Source of the DNA: Schizochytrium sp. TIO01
Lineage: Eukaryota; Sar; Bigyra; Thraustochytrida; Thraustochytriidae
NCBI GenBank assembly: GCA_004764695.1
Contig: SMSO01000034.1
Coordinates: 699,501 to 763,500 of the forward strand
Reading direction: 5' to 3'
Length of the DNA stretch: 64,000 bases
Both the position numbers and the translations under genes were made by a program. Positions within the stretch are counted from its first letter, which is position 1; each line of letters begins with the position of its first letter. The notes below the pieces were generated by a model that searched no databases, was not told where the DNA came from, and saw only the letters and a program-made list of their open reading frames with translations. Positions 8,398-20,249 of this stretch are shown here, in pieces.

Positions 8398-10812
8398 CGC
8401 AAGCTAGCTAGGGCTTTGCGAGGATGGTAGCGGCGGTCAAAGCAGCTAAGCGCCAGAGCCTCGAGCGAAAGAAAGAGAACGTGACGGGTTGGCGAGTCCA
8501 GGCGACTCTGTGTTACTTGGATTTCCACGGGACTTTGAACTGGAAAGAAAGCGTAAAGGAACGCAAGAACGCAGGCACTTGCCACGCACTGGCCTCCGAA
8601 AACCTTTACTCGGAGGGGTGCGTTCTTGTGACTCCTGTGATGTGAGGAGAGCGCTTGAGTACTTTATTTAAGTGCAACCCATATGTTTATTCCTATTGTT
8701 TACCATCATCACTATTATTACTATTATTATTAAATTACTAATTATATATATTAGTTTTAAATAGTAGCTAAAATTGGTTTTCTCTCTCTTGATTTCAGGC
8801 TTTATAAGGAGGTTCTGTTTTAAAATATAAACCTTCTTTTTGGAATCTTTTGATGCTTTGCTTTTTATTTAAAATAGCTATAATTATTACTATGATTTTT
8901 GTAGACTTGACCTTTCGGAGCTACCTACTACTACCATGTTCATATCTCATAGCTCTGGTGCAGTGATCAGTTTCCTGAGGCTAAAATCTTTAGTGTGTCA
9001 TTCTGAGTTTACGAGAGAGCGAGGTAAAGGCTTGAATCGTGGCAGTGCCCAGAGGCCACAGCAAACATAGTGCTCCCTCTAAGGATACTCCCTTGATCTA
9101 GTCTGACGAAATATCGGAGGTCACGCATATTGTCAGAATCAGAAGCGTGAAAAAAATAAATTAAAAATCCAGTAGTAGCTAGTACTTGACGGTAGTAGCT
9201 ACCTAGGTATTATCTGTGTCGAGGCAAAGCCCTCATAGGTTCTTTCGCTGGCTATGTATTTTCCTCATGTTTTGGATGATAAAAACTCAATGCATCAAAG
9301 CATATTTCTTGGTTGCAAGTGAGGAGACTCGGACTTCTTCTTGCTTTGGGCTAGAGTTGAGCTTGCGATTCGCTTATTTAGTCCTTGTCATGCTCAACGA
9401 GACCTCCTTCTGGCCGTAAAGTTGAGTAGATGGAGACTATATTTCATCTCCTGAGAAGGCTTATAGCCAGCTTTAGCCTGAGAGGAGAAGGTTTCCATGA
9501 AAACTTTTAAAAATAGAAATAGAAATAAAAACACGTTAAAAGTAATCTTGTCCAGGATGTTTTGATCTCTAATTTTGAAGCTGCTATATTTGTTCATTAG
9601 AGGAGAAAAAAAAACGAAAAAAAACGATAAACATATTATACATGGACAACATTAGATAAGATGAACTTGTTCTAATTTGAAAGTAGCAATAGTATTCTGA
9701 TTTTATTTTATTTTACTTTTTAATGTGTCTTATATTATCCTGTAACTTTTAATACAAGACCTGGAGTATTTACATGAGCCCCACTCTTCAGATAAAACCC
9801 AAAGTTCATGTGGCCAGGCTCGAGCTATGTAAATTGGTGCCACTAAGGGCTTTCAAGATCTCACTCCTTTCAGCTTAAAGGAGCGACATCGTCAGAGCAT
9901 GCTGTCGCAGGTCGTAGTGCAGGCAACAGGTCTGTTGTGGCACATCATGCTGGGAGGGTTGAGATTTTCCTCGTGTGCTTGTCCTTTCTTCTCTTTTCGG
10001 AAATGCGAAAATTTGTTTAATTTTCTACTTTATAGAGTAAATGATAATAATAATACATGGGTGAAAGAAAATGAGAAAGAGTAAGCTCATAGAACGAGCC
10101 GAGGAACATGAATAACTGCACTAGCAGGTCAATATACCACGAGATATACGGGAAATCTGATTTAAAGCAGTGTACCTAGTAGCATCACAGCAACCTCGTC
10201 TGGTTGACTTTCTTTTCTCGACATCGAACGTAGTAGGTATTGGGCATCAAGCCAAAAAATTATTACATTCCACAGTAGCGCGCTTGCCCTGTGTATAGTT
10301 CTTCCCACAGCATGAGAAAGTTTCTATAAAAGCAATAAGTTTAAGAGGAGAGTTGCCAATATGCAGAGATAAATTTCCCTACACGTCAGACTGTTCTGCT
10401 TTTTTTAAATCCAACAAACTCAGAAAGTAGTGGAAGTTAGGGATTCCTTCTTTCAAGCAATTTGGCAGCTACGTCCCTCTCTCCTAAACACTACCTACCC
10501 CCCTCCTAGATGCCAGAGTATGTATTTGCCCACCGCTGTGACTGCTTCTGCTCATCCATCCATTCAGAAGCTGCACTCGAACCACGCGAATGAATGCATG
10601 TCGCTCTTCAGATATGTCCTTCTGCGCGCTCTGGTTCACTCCAGTGGTTAGATATAGGTGTTCGCAGTTCTAGCAACAACGTCCGTAGCGGTAGCTCAGC
10701 TCTTTTCTTTCGTTGAAGCTTTCAGGTCTCATTCTCTTGCTAGAGATGTAGGTATCGAATGCATATACCCTCCCTGCTATCACTCTCACCAGTTTAAGTT
10801 ACAATATTTTAA

Positions 10813-10832
10813 CTTGGATAAAAACACTCAAG
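10813..10832. repeat. Dispersed hairpin motif, copy A
   Basis: CTTGGATAAAAACACTCAAG is a member, with an imperfect stem, of the family typified by CTTGAGTTTTTACCCAAG. The adjoining AGTCAAAACA matches the reverse complement of the TGTTTTGRCTTGAG context seen next to other copies. Confidence 0.5.
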
Positions 10833-11610
10833 TCAAAACAACCACTCGATACCCTTAGCTATTCAAGACTCTTTTAAAAAAAAATTAAAAAAAAAAATCT
10901 GGAAAATAAGAAGAAGAAAAATGCTCAGGCCATGAACAGGTAGCTAGCTAGTAGGCGCGTTCTAAGGTAGTCAGGCATCAAATGAGCAAGCTATAACTAC
11001 AACACAGAGAGAATAGCCGCCGCTACTATGGACTGTATGAGTGGGTATAGGCGGACACTCTTTTTGCCAATTAGCTCCGCGCTGCGAATAAACTTGAATG
11101 CAGAGGTAGCAGGTCCCGCAAAAGTTTATATACATGAATTTCAAGTAAAAGAAGACATTCTTTCTTCGTAAATTTTGTGTGAATGACTCGAATGAAGAAC
11201 TTTGAAACTAAAAGCTGCGCACCAAGTTTCTTGGTTTAGATGTGGGAGCCTAAAGTAGTAGCAATATTGTAGTGGATTTTTTATTATAATGAGGTCATAT
11301 CTTCTTTTAATTTTCCATTTCTCTTTTCTGTTTCTGTTTGTTCTTGTGTCTAGTCTATTCTTTGCCTAGAACACAAAGTAGGCATACCTTCCTGAGCCCA
11401 GACCAACCAGCAAAACTAGGTGCTGGTCAGCCTATAGCAATTATATATTCTGCCAAGTTTGAGAACTCAAGTTTATTTTGTCCTTCTCAAGTCTCAGTTG
11501 TGAAATTGCCGTGAGATGCTCTCCGTGCCTTTGCTACAGTACTTGCTGGGCTCAAGGACTTTATGTATGTGCTGAGATCACTTTCACTCTACTGAGTTTA
11601 AACCTTTTAT

Positions 11611-11628
11611 CTTGGGTTAAAACTCAAG
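11611..11628. repeat. Dispersed hairpin motif, copy B
   Basis: CTTGGGTTAAAACTCAAG pairs as CTTGGGT / ACTCAAG around a short A/T loop, with one G-T pair. It is the reverse-complement orientation of the 35431 copy and is followed by CTAAAACA. Confidence 0.55.
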
Positions 11629-12041
11629 CTAAAACAATATATGCAATACTTTGAAAACTGACCACGTATTCCTGCCAAAGGTACCTCGGGCTCCTGCAGT
11701 TTTATGTGAGAGCAAGTGTTTTAGAATAGATCGAAGCAATAGTGATGGCTTAAGGAGCGCTCGTCGCAGAATTAGGGGCCTCGGTACTGACTAATTAGAG
11801 AGGAACTTATTACTTCCTACATGTCTAACTATATTTATCGATGAAAAATGCAGCAGAGGAGATGGCATAAAAGAACGTTGCATGATGGTAGCTAGCATTA
11901 TATACTAGTCTCCCTCCATCCATCCATCCATGGTAATATCTGCCTAGATACCTTCACCTCAGTGCTGACGTGGATAGTAGAAATTATAAATAGCATTTAG
12001 ATAGTTGAAACCTTAATACAACAAATGGAAAGAAAGGCACA

Positions 12042-12063
12042 AAGAGAGAGAGAGAGAGAGAGA
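12042..12063. repeat. (GA)n microsatellite
   Basis: A run of about eleven GA dinucleotides in a non-coding, AT-rich setting. Confidence 0.9.
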
Positions 12064-12413
12064 AACAGCTCACAATAAAAGTCGATCATAATTTTTTGAG
12101 ATGACAGAATAATTCTTCGAGTTTCTTCAACTTTCTGTACTTTTATTTAAAACTTCTGCGGAAACAGCCCGGAACACAGGAAGGCCAAAGACAATGGTAC
12201 GTACGCTCTTGTTAGTTCATTCTTCTTTGATAACTGAGCCAACGATTGAAAGCTTTCAAGTTTACACCAGTGATGGTCAATAGCAAACCATGACTGGAGT
12301 ATTGTGAGTATTACCACTGTTGCTGGTGTTTTCTCCATCTCTGAAGGAGCGAGTTTGTCGCTGGATACGAACAACCCCACCATCGAAGAGGTAGCAAGTT
12401 AAAATATTTTAGG

Positions 12414-12429
12414 CTGGGTAAAAACCCAC
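12414..12429. repeat. Dispersed hairpin motif, copy C
   Basis: CTGGGTAAAAACCCACA keeps the GGGT / ACCC stem and the A-rich loop of the family but has lost the outer CTTG / CAAG pairs. It is the most degenerate of the stem-forming copies. Confidence 0.35.
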
Positions 12430-13155
12430 AACTTCAACATGTTATAAATGTTTTACTTCGGCATTTTTTATCCAGTTGAAGAGGTGTAGTGTTAGTAGCA
12501 TTATTAGCAAACAATATAAGCAAACTTGCTAACCTAGTACAGTCCGTAGATATGCACCTATTTCTTTAATAGCTTGTGAAGAGAGAGAGTATAGTATACC
12601 TACTCCGAACTCGTCAATACGCATATAACTATATATAGTAAAGATTTGTTTGCTTTACTTACAATACCTACCTACCTAGGTGCAATCTACTTTGCATTGA
12701 GGAAAGCGTTAATTATATAAAAACTATAGGGAGATAGATATTCACTTTGCTCAATTGACCTTCCAGTAAAAGCAAACAACAATAAAAGAGAAACCAAAGT
12801 AGCTAGTCTGGTAGTACCTAGCTAGCTCGCTAGCCTAATTGAGTCGGCAGCTACTAGTATAACTAACTACTCTTGCAGTTGGCTTCAGCCATTGCTATGG
12901 TGCTGGTTTGTGGAGTACTTGGAGTCCCTATCTACCCAGTACTTCAGGTAGATCTCTCTCCCACTCTCAGGCTTTATCTCCGTGCGCCCAAAGGCTTGAC
13001 TTGCCTCCCTACGTCCCATCATCTGCTTGTTTACAGCAAAGCCTGTTGCAGACTCCTCACTTCTCAGTTCTTTTACTGTTTTTAAAAGACCTCAAGACAA
13101 AGCTAACAAAACAGACAAAACTGCCCTCCTCAGTCCTTTTCAGGCAGCGAGCAAG

Positions 13156-13179
13156 GTCCCTCCCTCCCTCCCTGCCTGC

Positions 13180-13226
<47 letters not shown>
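13156..13226. repeat. (TCCC)n, (TGCC)n and (TC)n microsatellite cluster
   Basis: Runs of TCCC and TGCC pass into a run of about twenty TC dinucleotides. Overlapping frames here encode only Ser/Leu runs, which is the repeat read in three frames. Confidence 0.95.
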
Positions 13227-13229
<3 letters not shown>

Positions 13230-14080
13230 GAATGTCAACTTCTTCTTTCGCCTTCTAGTTTGTCTTATACAAAAGGCTGCTGAGGTGGTGCCTGTGTAGA
13301 TGGCCGGCTACACTTCTCTAGCATCAAGTGCGTGAGTGAGGTCTTGAATGGTTTTGGAGAATTTTTAGAATACCGAGGCTTCTTCCTCATTCACTCTCTC
13401 AGGCTATCTCTCAAACCCCTGGACATGCCAAGCTTTTCCTCCTTGTTGCCTCTGCCTGTGAAATCTACGGGTCCTACAATAGGCGCTTTGCCTCCATCTT
13501 TCCATCAGAATGGCCCAAGTCCTGAGTTCTTCCCCCTCTGCTCCACTCTATCGTAGGATTTCAAAAGTGAGATTTTCTTTGAATTTCTTCAGACAAATTG
13601 CCTCCTTCTTTTCTTTCCTTCGTTGTATGGTTTATTTTTATTATTCCTATTTAATTAATTAAATGATTAATTAATTAATTAAGGGTGATTATGAAAGTTA
13701 AACTAGTGAAAACTTCATAAATATACAAACAAAAAAGTCAGAGTTTTTTTTAACATCAAAAAATAAAACAGCATTCCTTTCAAGATAGATCGATTCAGGA
13801 TGAAAAAGGAGCAGTCCAGTCGTACTATATTCGACGATAGGGAAGATGTGCAAGAACGCAGTGAGCAAGCAACCAAATGACGCGTGTGACTTCTCTAGGT
13901 AGATCGGTCTGTCTGGTCTACTCATGCCCCCCTTCACCCCAACAAGGCGAGAGAAGTTTAAAGCTAGGCTAATAATAATAATATTATTATTATATAGACT
14001 CATATTTTAACTTTAAAAAAAATACATTCTAATTTGTTGGGGGCTTTCTTAGCTTTAGAAAAGAAAAAGAAAAAACTCTA

Positions 14081-14120
14081 TACCATACATACCATACATA
14101 CCATACATACCATACCATAT
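14081..14120. repeat. (ACCATACAT)-type short tandem repeat
   Basis: Four to five units of TACCATACA or shorter TACCA follow one another. Non-coding. Confidence 0.9.
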
Positions 14121-14906
14121 ATGATAGAGCAAGAGATACCTAGGTAGGCACAATATGATGGTCTCTGAGCCTGTCTAATGTATGAGCGTGTGGACGATTG
14201 ATTGATCGGTTAGCCGCATAGAAAGCAAAGCGCTAGCTAGAGAGGGAGTCAGGAGCTCCCTATTGCTCAAAGGAATCAAGAGAAACATGCATTAGTCTTT
14301 ACACCTGCACATGTGTTCAAGGCCATAAAGCTATTGGTACAGAAAGTCTTTGGGTCGGTCGCCCTTGTTCTACGATTCACTGGCATTTCTTTGTGGTCCG
14401 TGAATAACAAATCCCCCTCCCCTTTCTCCGCGCGCTTGTAGCTCAGAAGTAAAAAGAAATCGAAAGTTTTCCCTTCAAAGTTTTCCCTGCTTTTGTTATC
14501 AACCTACCTACCCCAATATATGACATTGCATCTTTCTTTCATCTCTCTCAACACATAGCAAATATTATATATTTATATATTCGTAAGATGGAAGTGCAGA
14601 AAGTAACAGTTGTTGTTTACTTTTGAATAATAATAAAAATCAGGATGTAAACATTTCAAATTTAGAGCATTGTCTTGGTTGTATACGAGTCTTGGTTTTG
14701 ATGAAACCTTTAGTACATTGTAAATTATACTTGAGCACTAATGGCATGACCTCTTGCATTTTTCCTGGCTGGCTTGGGTCGGTTTCCTCCACTTATTTCT
14801 GCCCACAGCCTCATCATTATTCAATATCCCTTCTTCCTAGTCTTGGCCTTGTCTCATTCAGTTGAGCCTCCTGTTCGTGTCTTTTTTGTCTGTCTATTTG
14901 CCTCCT

Positions 14907-14986
<80 letters not shown>

Positions 14987-14988
14987 TT
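14907..14988. repeat. (CTTT)n microsatellite, about 20 units
   Basis: An uninterrupted run of CTTT. Read through, it gives Phe-Leu-Ser runs on one strand and Lys-Glu-Arg runs on the other, which accounts for every long frame around 14774-15173. Confidence 0.97.
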
Positions 14989-15840
14989 TCGAAGAACTCA
15001 CCTTTCGGTCCTTTTCCCTCCCCCCGCCCTCGCTCAGACAAATTCAATCTCTCCCCTCTATGTCACTGTCTGGGCCTCCCATTTTGATCACTTTAGAGAT
15101 GCTTTGTGTGGTCCTTTCATGTCTCCGGTATGAGGTCTCTTTCCCCTTCCCTCCCCACGTTCAACTGAGCTAAAAGAGAACGACCCGCCTCCTTTTCGTA
15201 CTGTTACTAAGATACCCCCACTAAACCCTTTCTGATCTTTCTTTTCTACTTCACTTCCCCTCTCCCATTACACTCATAGAATCTCTCTCTCTTCCCTCTC
15301 ATTCGATTCCTCCAACAAGTAGTTAGATAAACGGTATTGAAAACTCTCGCAGCAATTTATTTTTACTGTTGTACACCATGTCAAAATCGCAGAACTTGCT
15401 AAATTTAAACTAATTATTAAAATAACAATAATAATTTTATATTGCTTAAATATTGCTTATTGCCTTTTAAATGATTCGTTTTCATTGACATGAAAATAGC
15501 AACAATTAAACTTTTTACATGTTTTTATTAAAACAGCTTAAGCACCTCATCAGGCTTTTAAAGTTGAGCTTTAAATGTGCCTTTCACCGTAGGCGTTGGG
15601 TACTACAAAGAAGACTGCTTGCCCTGCCTGCTGCAATTCGGCTTCAAAACTACACAAATCTGCAGGTTTCTTCTTTCCTTTTCTTTTTTCACAAAACTGT
15701 CAAAGCAATCTCCCTACCACTTGGCTCCTTCTTTCCCCATCTTAAAACAAAACTAGCAAATTTCCCTTCTCCCGACCTCTTCGGGGTTCTCTCTCCCACT
15801 CCCTTCCTTCTTTCTTCTTTTCTTTCTTTTTTTGTTAGGT

Positions 15841-15892
15841 TCTTTCTTTCTATTCTTTCTTTCTATTCTTTCTTTCTATTCTTTCTTTCTAT
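15841..15892. repeat. Four 13-bp TCTTTCTTTCTAT units
   Basis: Four exact head-to-tail copies of the 13-bp unit, a higher-order derivative of a CTTT repeat. It lies in pyrimidine-rich non-coding DNA. Confidence 0.9.
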
Positions 15893-16605
15893 TCTCTTTT
15901 ATTTCTACTCTATTCTTTCTTCCTTCCCTCTTCTCTCTGCAGCGACCGCCCTAAGTTCTTCTTGCTCACATGTTTATTTATACGTATATATATCAATAAA
16001 CATATATATATATTCAATATTCAAAACAATCTCCTTCGCAGTGCTTGGCACAGCGGCCAACACAAAGACGCTCCTGGCGGACCCCGACCGCTGAGGTGCA
16101 GAAGGGTCCAAGAAAGCTGCCGCGTCGCTCTTCTCTCATTGTTCTGCGTTTAGAGAAGCCCTCGCAGGCTGCGGACGTGGCCTTTACCTGCTTTGGGCTC
16201 TGCTGCGACTGTCTCATTCGAATCGATCGCTTGCTTGCTTGCCTGTCTGCCTGCCTGCTTGTTTGCTTTGTTTGATTTCTCTTTCTTTCTTCTTTTTTTT
16301 CTTTCTTTCTCTCTTCTTTGTGGTTTCGCTCTTCTGTTGTTTTCACTCTTCTTCGTTGTCGTCCTGCTGCAGCTTTCTTTCTTTATCCTCATCACTTCGA
16401 CGCTCTTCAATCTCCGACGGTAGTCCCGACTGCTCTCGGGCAGCCGACAGCCGTGTTTTCTGCCTCTTCCCTCCACTTGTGAGGGAGCGAGGTCTTCACC
16501 TCTTGCAGCTGCTGGCCGTCTGGCTGGCGGCCTCCCCCTTCCCTCCTCCTGCGTGCCGGCCGCCTTCGTGCCTACGTGCGAGTGGGCGTGCGTGCGAGCG
16601 AGCGG

Positions 16606-16631
16606 GCGGGCAAGCAAGCAAGCAAGCAAGC
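16606..16631. repeat. (GCAA)n short tandem repeat
   Basis: GGGCAAGCAAGCAAGCAAGCAAGC is a GCAA run in the GC-rich segment upstream of the AP2 gene. A complementary-looking GCTTGCTTGCCTG run lies at about 16230-16262, so the two could pair as a large stem. Confidence 0.8.
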
Positions 16632-16980
16632 TTTGGCTCTTATCCTTATTTTGGTCTCTGTGCCTATTCTGGGCAAGCGTCTTACTCAGTAGCACGTAGC
16701 TGTGCTTGCTGTCTGTGCACAGGACCTGTCATAGTCTTGCCCAACAACAGAAGTCAAGGAGCAACCTGATAAGCTCAACGTAGAAATCGTGGACGCAAGA
16801 GCAATCAACCTTTGAGACAACAATCCTTTCGTAGCTGGTGTGCCTTCTGTTGTTCCAAGTTTTTCTTGGTGGCTTTATCAATCGATCGAGGAGAATTTCA
16901 ATTTTGGTCAGGGCTAATCGATTCATCGTACAACTTTTGAACGCCCTGCTGAGGACCGGTTTCCACGTAGGCCAAGAAAA

Positions 16981-17112
16981 GTGAGATTGGGTCAGTCCAA
17001 GAGCGAAAGTAGCTACTAAGGCTTTACTTACATTGAAGATTTTCTCGTGCTAAGCATACCGCCGGTAGGCTCTGGAGATCCTTCCGTCTGCCCTCACAGC
17101 TATTCTTTGCAG
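16981..17112 (+). other. Possible 5'-UTR intron of the AP2 gene
   Basis: GTGAGATTGG at 16981 follows AAGAAAA, and TATTCTTTGCAG ends at 17112. This gives a 132-nt segment with an acceptable donor and a good pyrimidine-rich acceptor between likely promoter DNA and the ATG at 17230. There is no transcript evidence. Confidence 0.3.
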
Positions 17113-17229
17113 CGCAACCTACTGACAAGAAACCTATAAACCATATACAAACGACCAACCGCAACAAAAGAAGCATCACGAGCCAGTTTGTCTTTACATA
17201 TTATTTCGTTTTAAATAGGACACAGCATC

Positions 17230-18732
17230 ATGATGGTTCCGGGATCGGGCCCGAACAACCAATCATCACCTCAACAACAACAACAACAACAACAACCTCC
17301 ATCATCGTCCTCATCTTCAGGTCTTATGCAGAATTCAGATAAACAACAGCAACCGCAGTTCATGTACCTCCCACCTGGAAATGGAGGAATGCAGATGCAG
17401 CAACCACAACAACAAATGCAGCAGTTCCAGGGCATGATGCCCGCAAACTTGCAAATGTACGGTCAAGGTCAATCTAATAACGGAGCCCCCCAAGTCCAAC
17501 AACAACAGCATCAACAAATGAACTCGCAGCAGTTCATGGCTCCACAACAGTTCGGGCAAAATCAAAACAACTCCCTCGTTTTACAGATGCCAATGGGCGG
17601 TTATTCAACCACCCCGGATGGCCACTTGATACAGCAACATCAATCTCAAGCACCACCACAAGGCAACCAGTTCTCTATGGTTCAAATGCCAACCTTTGAC
17701 CAATCTCAGCAACAGCAACAACAGTCTACCATGCAAGGGATGGGACAACCGCAGAACTCCCCAATGCGATTCGCAATGCCGATGGAGATGTTTCAAAACA
17801 TGAACCAATCCTCTAATTATCCACAGATTTACTTTCCTCCGCAGTACACTCAGCAACAGGCAATGAATATGGGCCAATTCGGCGATAAGCCCAACGAAAC
17901 TCTCTACGCGAATAAAAACATGGGTAAACTATCTGGGGTAGGGGCGTCCGCCCAAGCCTACTCCGATGCATCGAGTCTTGTCCCCGTCCAGGGTACGATG
18001 CACGACCCCCTCAGACATCGGCATATCGAGTCTAAATATAATGGTGTATATTGGCATCGCCGTACACGCTCCTGGACCTCAAAAATCTGGAATCGCACCG
18101 TCGGTCGCAGCGAACATCTTGGTACTTTTAGTTCCGAGCTACGGGCAGCTCTGAGCTATGACATCAAGGCTGTAGAGTACTACGGCCATGGCTACGTCGG
18201 ACTCAACATTCCTGACGAACGTGATCGCGCCCGCCTATTATGGGCCCTCTCGCAACCTCGTATTCGCGAGTCTGCTAGGCTCAATCATCTCTTGAATAAT
18301 CCTGATGCCGCTATTAAGATGCTTTCCACTCGAACTAGACGAAGGGGGCAGAGTGATCGCTCCTCTGTTATGAGCAAGACCCGCTACCGAGGAAGTGAAA
18401 CACAGAGCAAAAGCAGTTCGAACAGCGGAAATAGCACAAATGGAAGCTCAGGCGAGGTCTCGGGAACACCGTCTGGATCCTCGGGCTCTATTGGAGAAGT
18501 TGCGACTGCTAAGGCTGCGTCGCAAAGTGCGTCAACTTCATCTACCAAACGTCAGCGCAAGGATGATGACAGTGTTGGTGTACGAGGCGAAGAACGTGTT
18601 TCTTCCTCCAGTTCAAATGACAACGCATCCACAACATCTACTCTTGTCCAAGCTGTTGACATAGGCAACAAAGCTGGCTCCAACCGTCGAGAGAAGACTG
18701 TTACTGGTACGCGCAATTCTTCTGCAGCATGA
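17230..18732 (+). CDS. AP2-domain transcription factor, Gln-rich
   Basis: A 500-residue protein. Residues 1-230 are a low-complexity activation-type region dominated by Gln, Met, Pro and Asn, with uninterrupted poly-Gln from mixed CAA/CAG codons. Residues 267-328 form one AP2 DNA-binding domain: SKYNGVYWHRRTRSW (strands 1-2 with the usual YRGV-like start), SKIWN, then HLGTFSSELRAALSYDIKA (the LGTF-x-x-E-x-AA-x-x-YD helix signature), ending GLNIP. Residues 385-500 are Ser/Thr/Gly-rich with basic patches such as KRQRK that could serve nuclear import. AP2 domains bind GC-rich or GCC-type elements in plants and algae and also occur in stramenopiles and apicomplexans. The target is unknown. The first of two adjacent ATGs is used; either works. 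Intronless coding region. The domain call is firm. Confidence 0.93.
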   Translation: MMVPGSGPNNQSSPQQQQQQQQPPSSSSSSGLMQNSDKQQQPQFMYLPPGNGGMQMQQPQQQMQQFQGMMPANLQMYGQGQSNNGAPQVQQQQHQQMNSQQFMAPQQFGQNQNNSLVLQMPMGGYSTTPDGHLIQQHQSQAPPQGNQFSMVQMPTFDQSQQQQQQSTMQGMGQPQNSPMRFAMPMEMFQNMNQSSNYPQIYFPPQYTQQQAMNMGQFGDKPNETLYANKNMGKLSGVGASAQAYSDASSLVPVQGTMHDPLRHRHIESKYNGVYWHRRTRSWTSKIWNRTVGRSEHLGTFSSELRAALSYDIKAVEYYGHGYVGLNIPDERDRARLLWALSQPRIRESARLNHLLNNPDAAIKMLSTRTRRRGQSDRSSVMSKTRYRGSETQSKSSSNSGNSTNGSSGEVSGTPSGSSGSIGEVATAKAASQSASTSSTKRQRKDDDSVGVRGEERVSSSSSNDNASTTSTLVQAVDIGNKAGSNRREKTVTGTRNSSAA

Positions 18733-20249
18733 CCTCCTTTCCTCCTATTGACTTGACTTTGACTTGTTCATCTCTCTGCATTTGTTTATCACACAAGGGC
18801 CATAATTTACTTCTTTCCTATCTGCTTTCTTTAGATAGGCCAAACGTTTTGTCACAAAATAATCTTCATTTCCTCATATATATGGTATATATCCATAACT
18901 TCCTTCTTATTTGGGTATAATGCCAGAACACACATGGAACTACCCTCTACCCCTCCTTCCCGATTCACTCTCATTCATCACTCAAAGCCATCTTCCAGTG
19001 CTTAATTTGCTGTTTTAAATATGCAATAGATTACTAATATCAGACTCTTGATGGTTAATCAAGGAAAAAGAAAAACTCGGCTTGATTTCTAAATTTTGAT
19101 TGAAATTCACAATGTTGTCCTTCTTCCCGCATATATCTTAAGTTTTCTTCCTATCTATCACGCCTACTTTTGATAAACATCGGCATCTGTTAGATTCCAT
19201 GTTCAAACTTGACTTGACTTCAGTACTTATCTTCAGCTTTTCGACTGTGTTGTCCCCCTATCCTATTCATTCCAAGACACTTTCAAGACAAATTTGAAGA
19301 TAACTGCTTTGACGTAGTACGAGTATCGAAAATCATTTGAAGACTTTCATTAATCATGATAGAACAAATGGAAAGGTTTGAGTTTACGTATATTGATCGT
19401 TAGACCTGTCTTCGTAAATTCCCTTACCAGGACCCTTTGTTTTGAAAGATAGGAAAGCACAGGATATATATGATTTCCAATCGCGAAGACCAAGAGTAAT
19501 GCTATATTCGTATTACGCAACTTGACCCCTAGTTCATTCACCACCTAAACAATAGTAAGCAATATACCTTGATATGAGAATAAAGGAATATGTGAGTTTC
19601 ACAGCCCGGTTAAGAAACTTGAAAAGTGATGTTGTTATGGATTATTCTACTCTCATCGTGTCTACAGTTGTAGCCTTACGATGATAACATACCGTTCTGA
19701 AATGAAACAGTAGTTGCTGGCCTTACATTAAGGTACTCTATTTATAGCCAATAAATTAAATTTAAAAAAGTCAACTAGTTGGCTATTGAGAACCATTCTA
19801 AGATACTGCCGCGCCCTGATTGTCGTGAAGACAAGAAGCTTATTTTCACAACATCATATTTTGATCGAAAATTCTTCCATTCTGCTTGGATAGCGGAAAA
19901 GTTATCGTGAATCATTAAAGTACTTTACTCACTTGATATTGCGATGAGTCAATCACTTTAAGGACTCTGTTTCGTATATAGTTAACTCTACATGAGTGGC
20001 TCTTTTGACTTGAGCTTTTGTGCTTTATCCGCGTCAAAGGTAAATAGGCGGAGCCTCTATTAGCAACGCCATGTAGGTAGGTACCTAGCAGGTATTACAC
20101 TATGAGGAAACGGGGAGAGTCGTGCAACTACATATACTCTAGAGTTCTAGGTGAGTGAGTATAGGTACCTGAAGGAACAAGCGTAGATATTATCCTTTAC
20201 ATAAACATAAACTGCGCTTGCAACTCATCTGCGTGGCCCCGGAGGGACA
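18733..20249. other. Intergenic between AP2 and Beclin genes
   Basis: About 1.5 kb of AT-rich, mostly unique-looking DNA. The first few hundred bases should be the AP2 3' UTR. A short GTAGGTAGGTACC run sits near 20072-20083. The last 200 bases should contain the Beclin promoter, but I see no clear element. No gene seen. Confidence 0.6.

Larger units (their letters stand above)
7716..17229. other. Long intergenic region, repeat-rich, no convincing gene
   Basis: About 9.5 kb with no frame I can assign. The 7900-8660 part is somewhat GC-richer and open in several frames on both strands, but with no domain. 8660-12870 is AT-rich with scattered GCTAGCTAG, ACCTACC and CATC runs. 12870-16700 is pyrimidine-rich, and all longer frames there are Ser/Phe/Leu or Lys/Glu runs produced by CT and CTTT repeats. 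16040-16700 is GC-richer and just upstream of the AP2 gene, so it may belong to its promoter. Members of a dispersed hairpin family lie at 10813, 11611 and 12414. Confidence 0.55.

Noticed and set aside
7890-8671. Several overlapping frames on both strands, some Cys- or Ser-rich
   Set aside because: They are open because the stretch is GC-richer; none has a domain, and two contain the 24-bp tandem repeat.
14774-15173. Overlapping Phe/Leu/Ser and Lys/Glu frames
   Set aside because: Direct translation of the CTTT microsatellite in different frames.
16014-16769. Long frames on both strands upstream of the AP2 gene
   Set aside because: Low-complexity Ser/Leu/Cys or Lys/Arg runs from pyrimidine repeats, with no domain or splice pattern.
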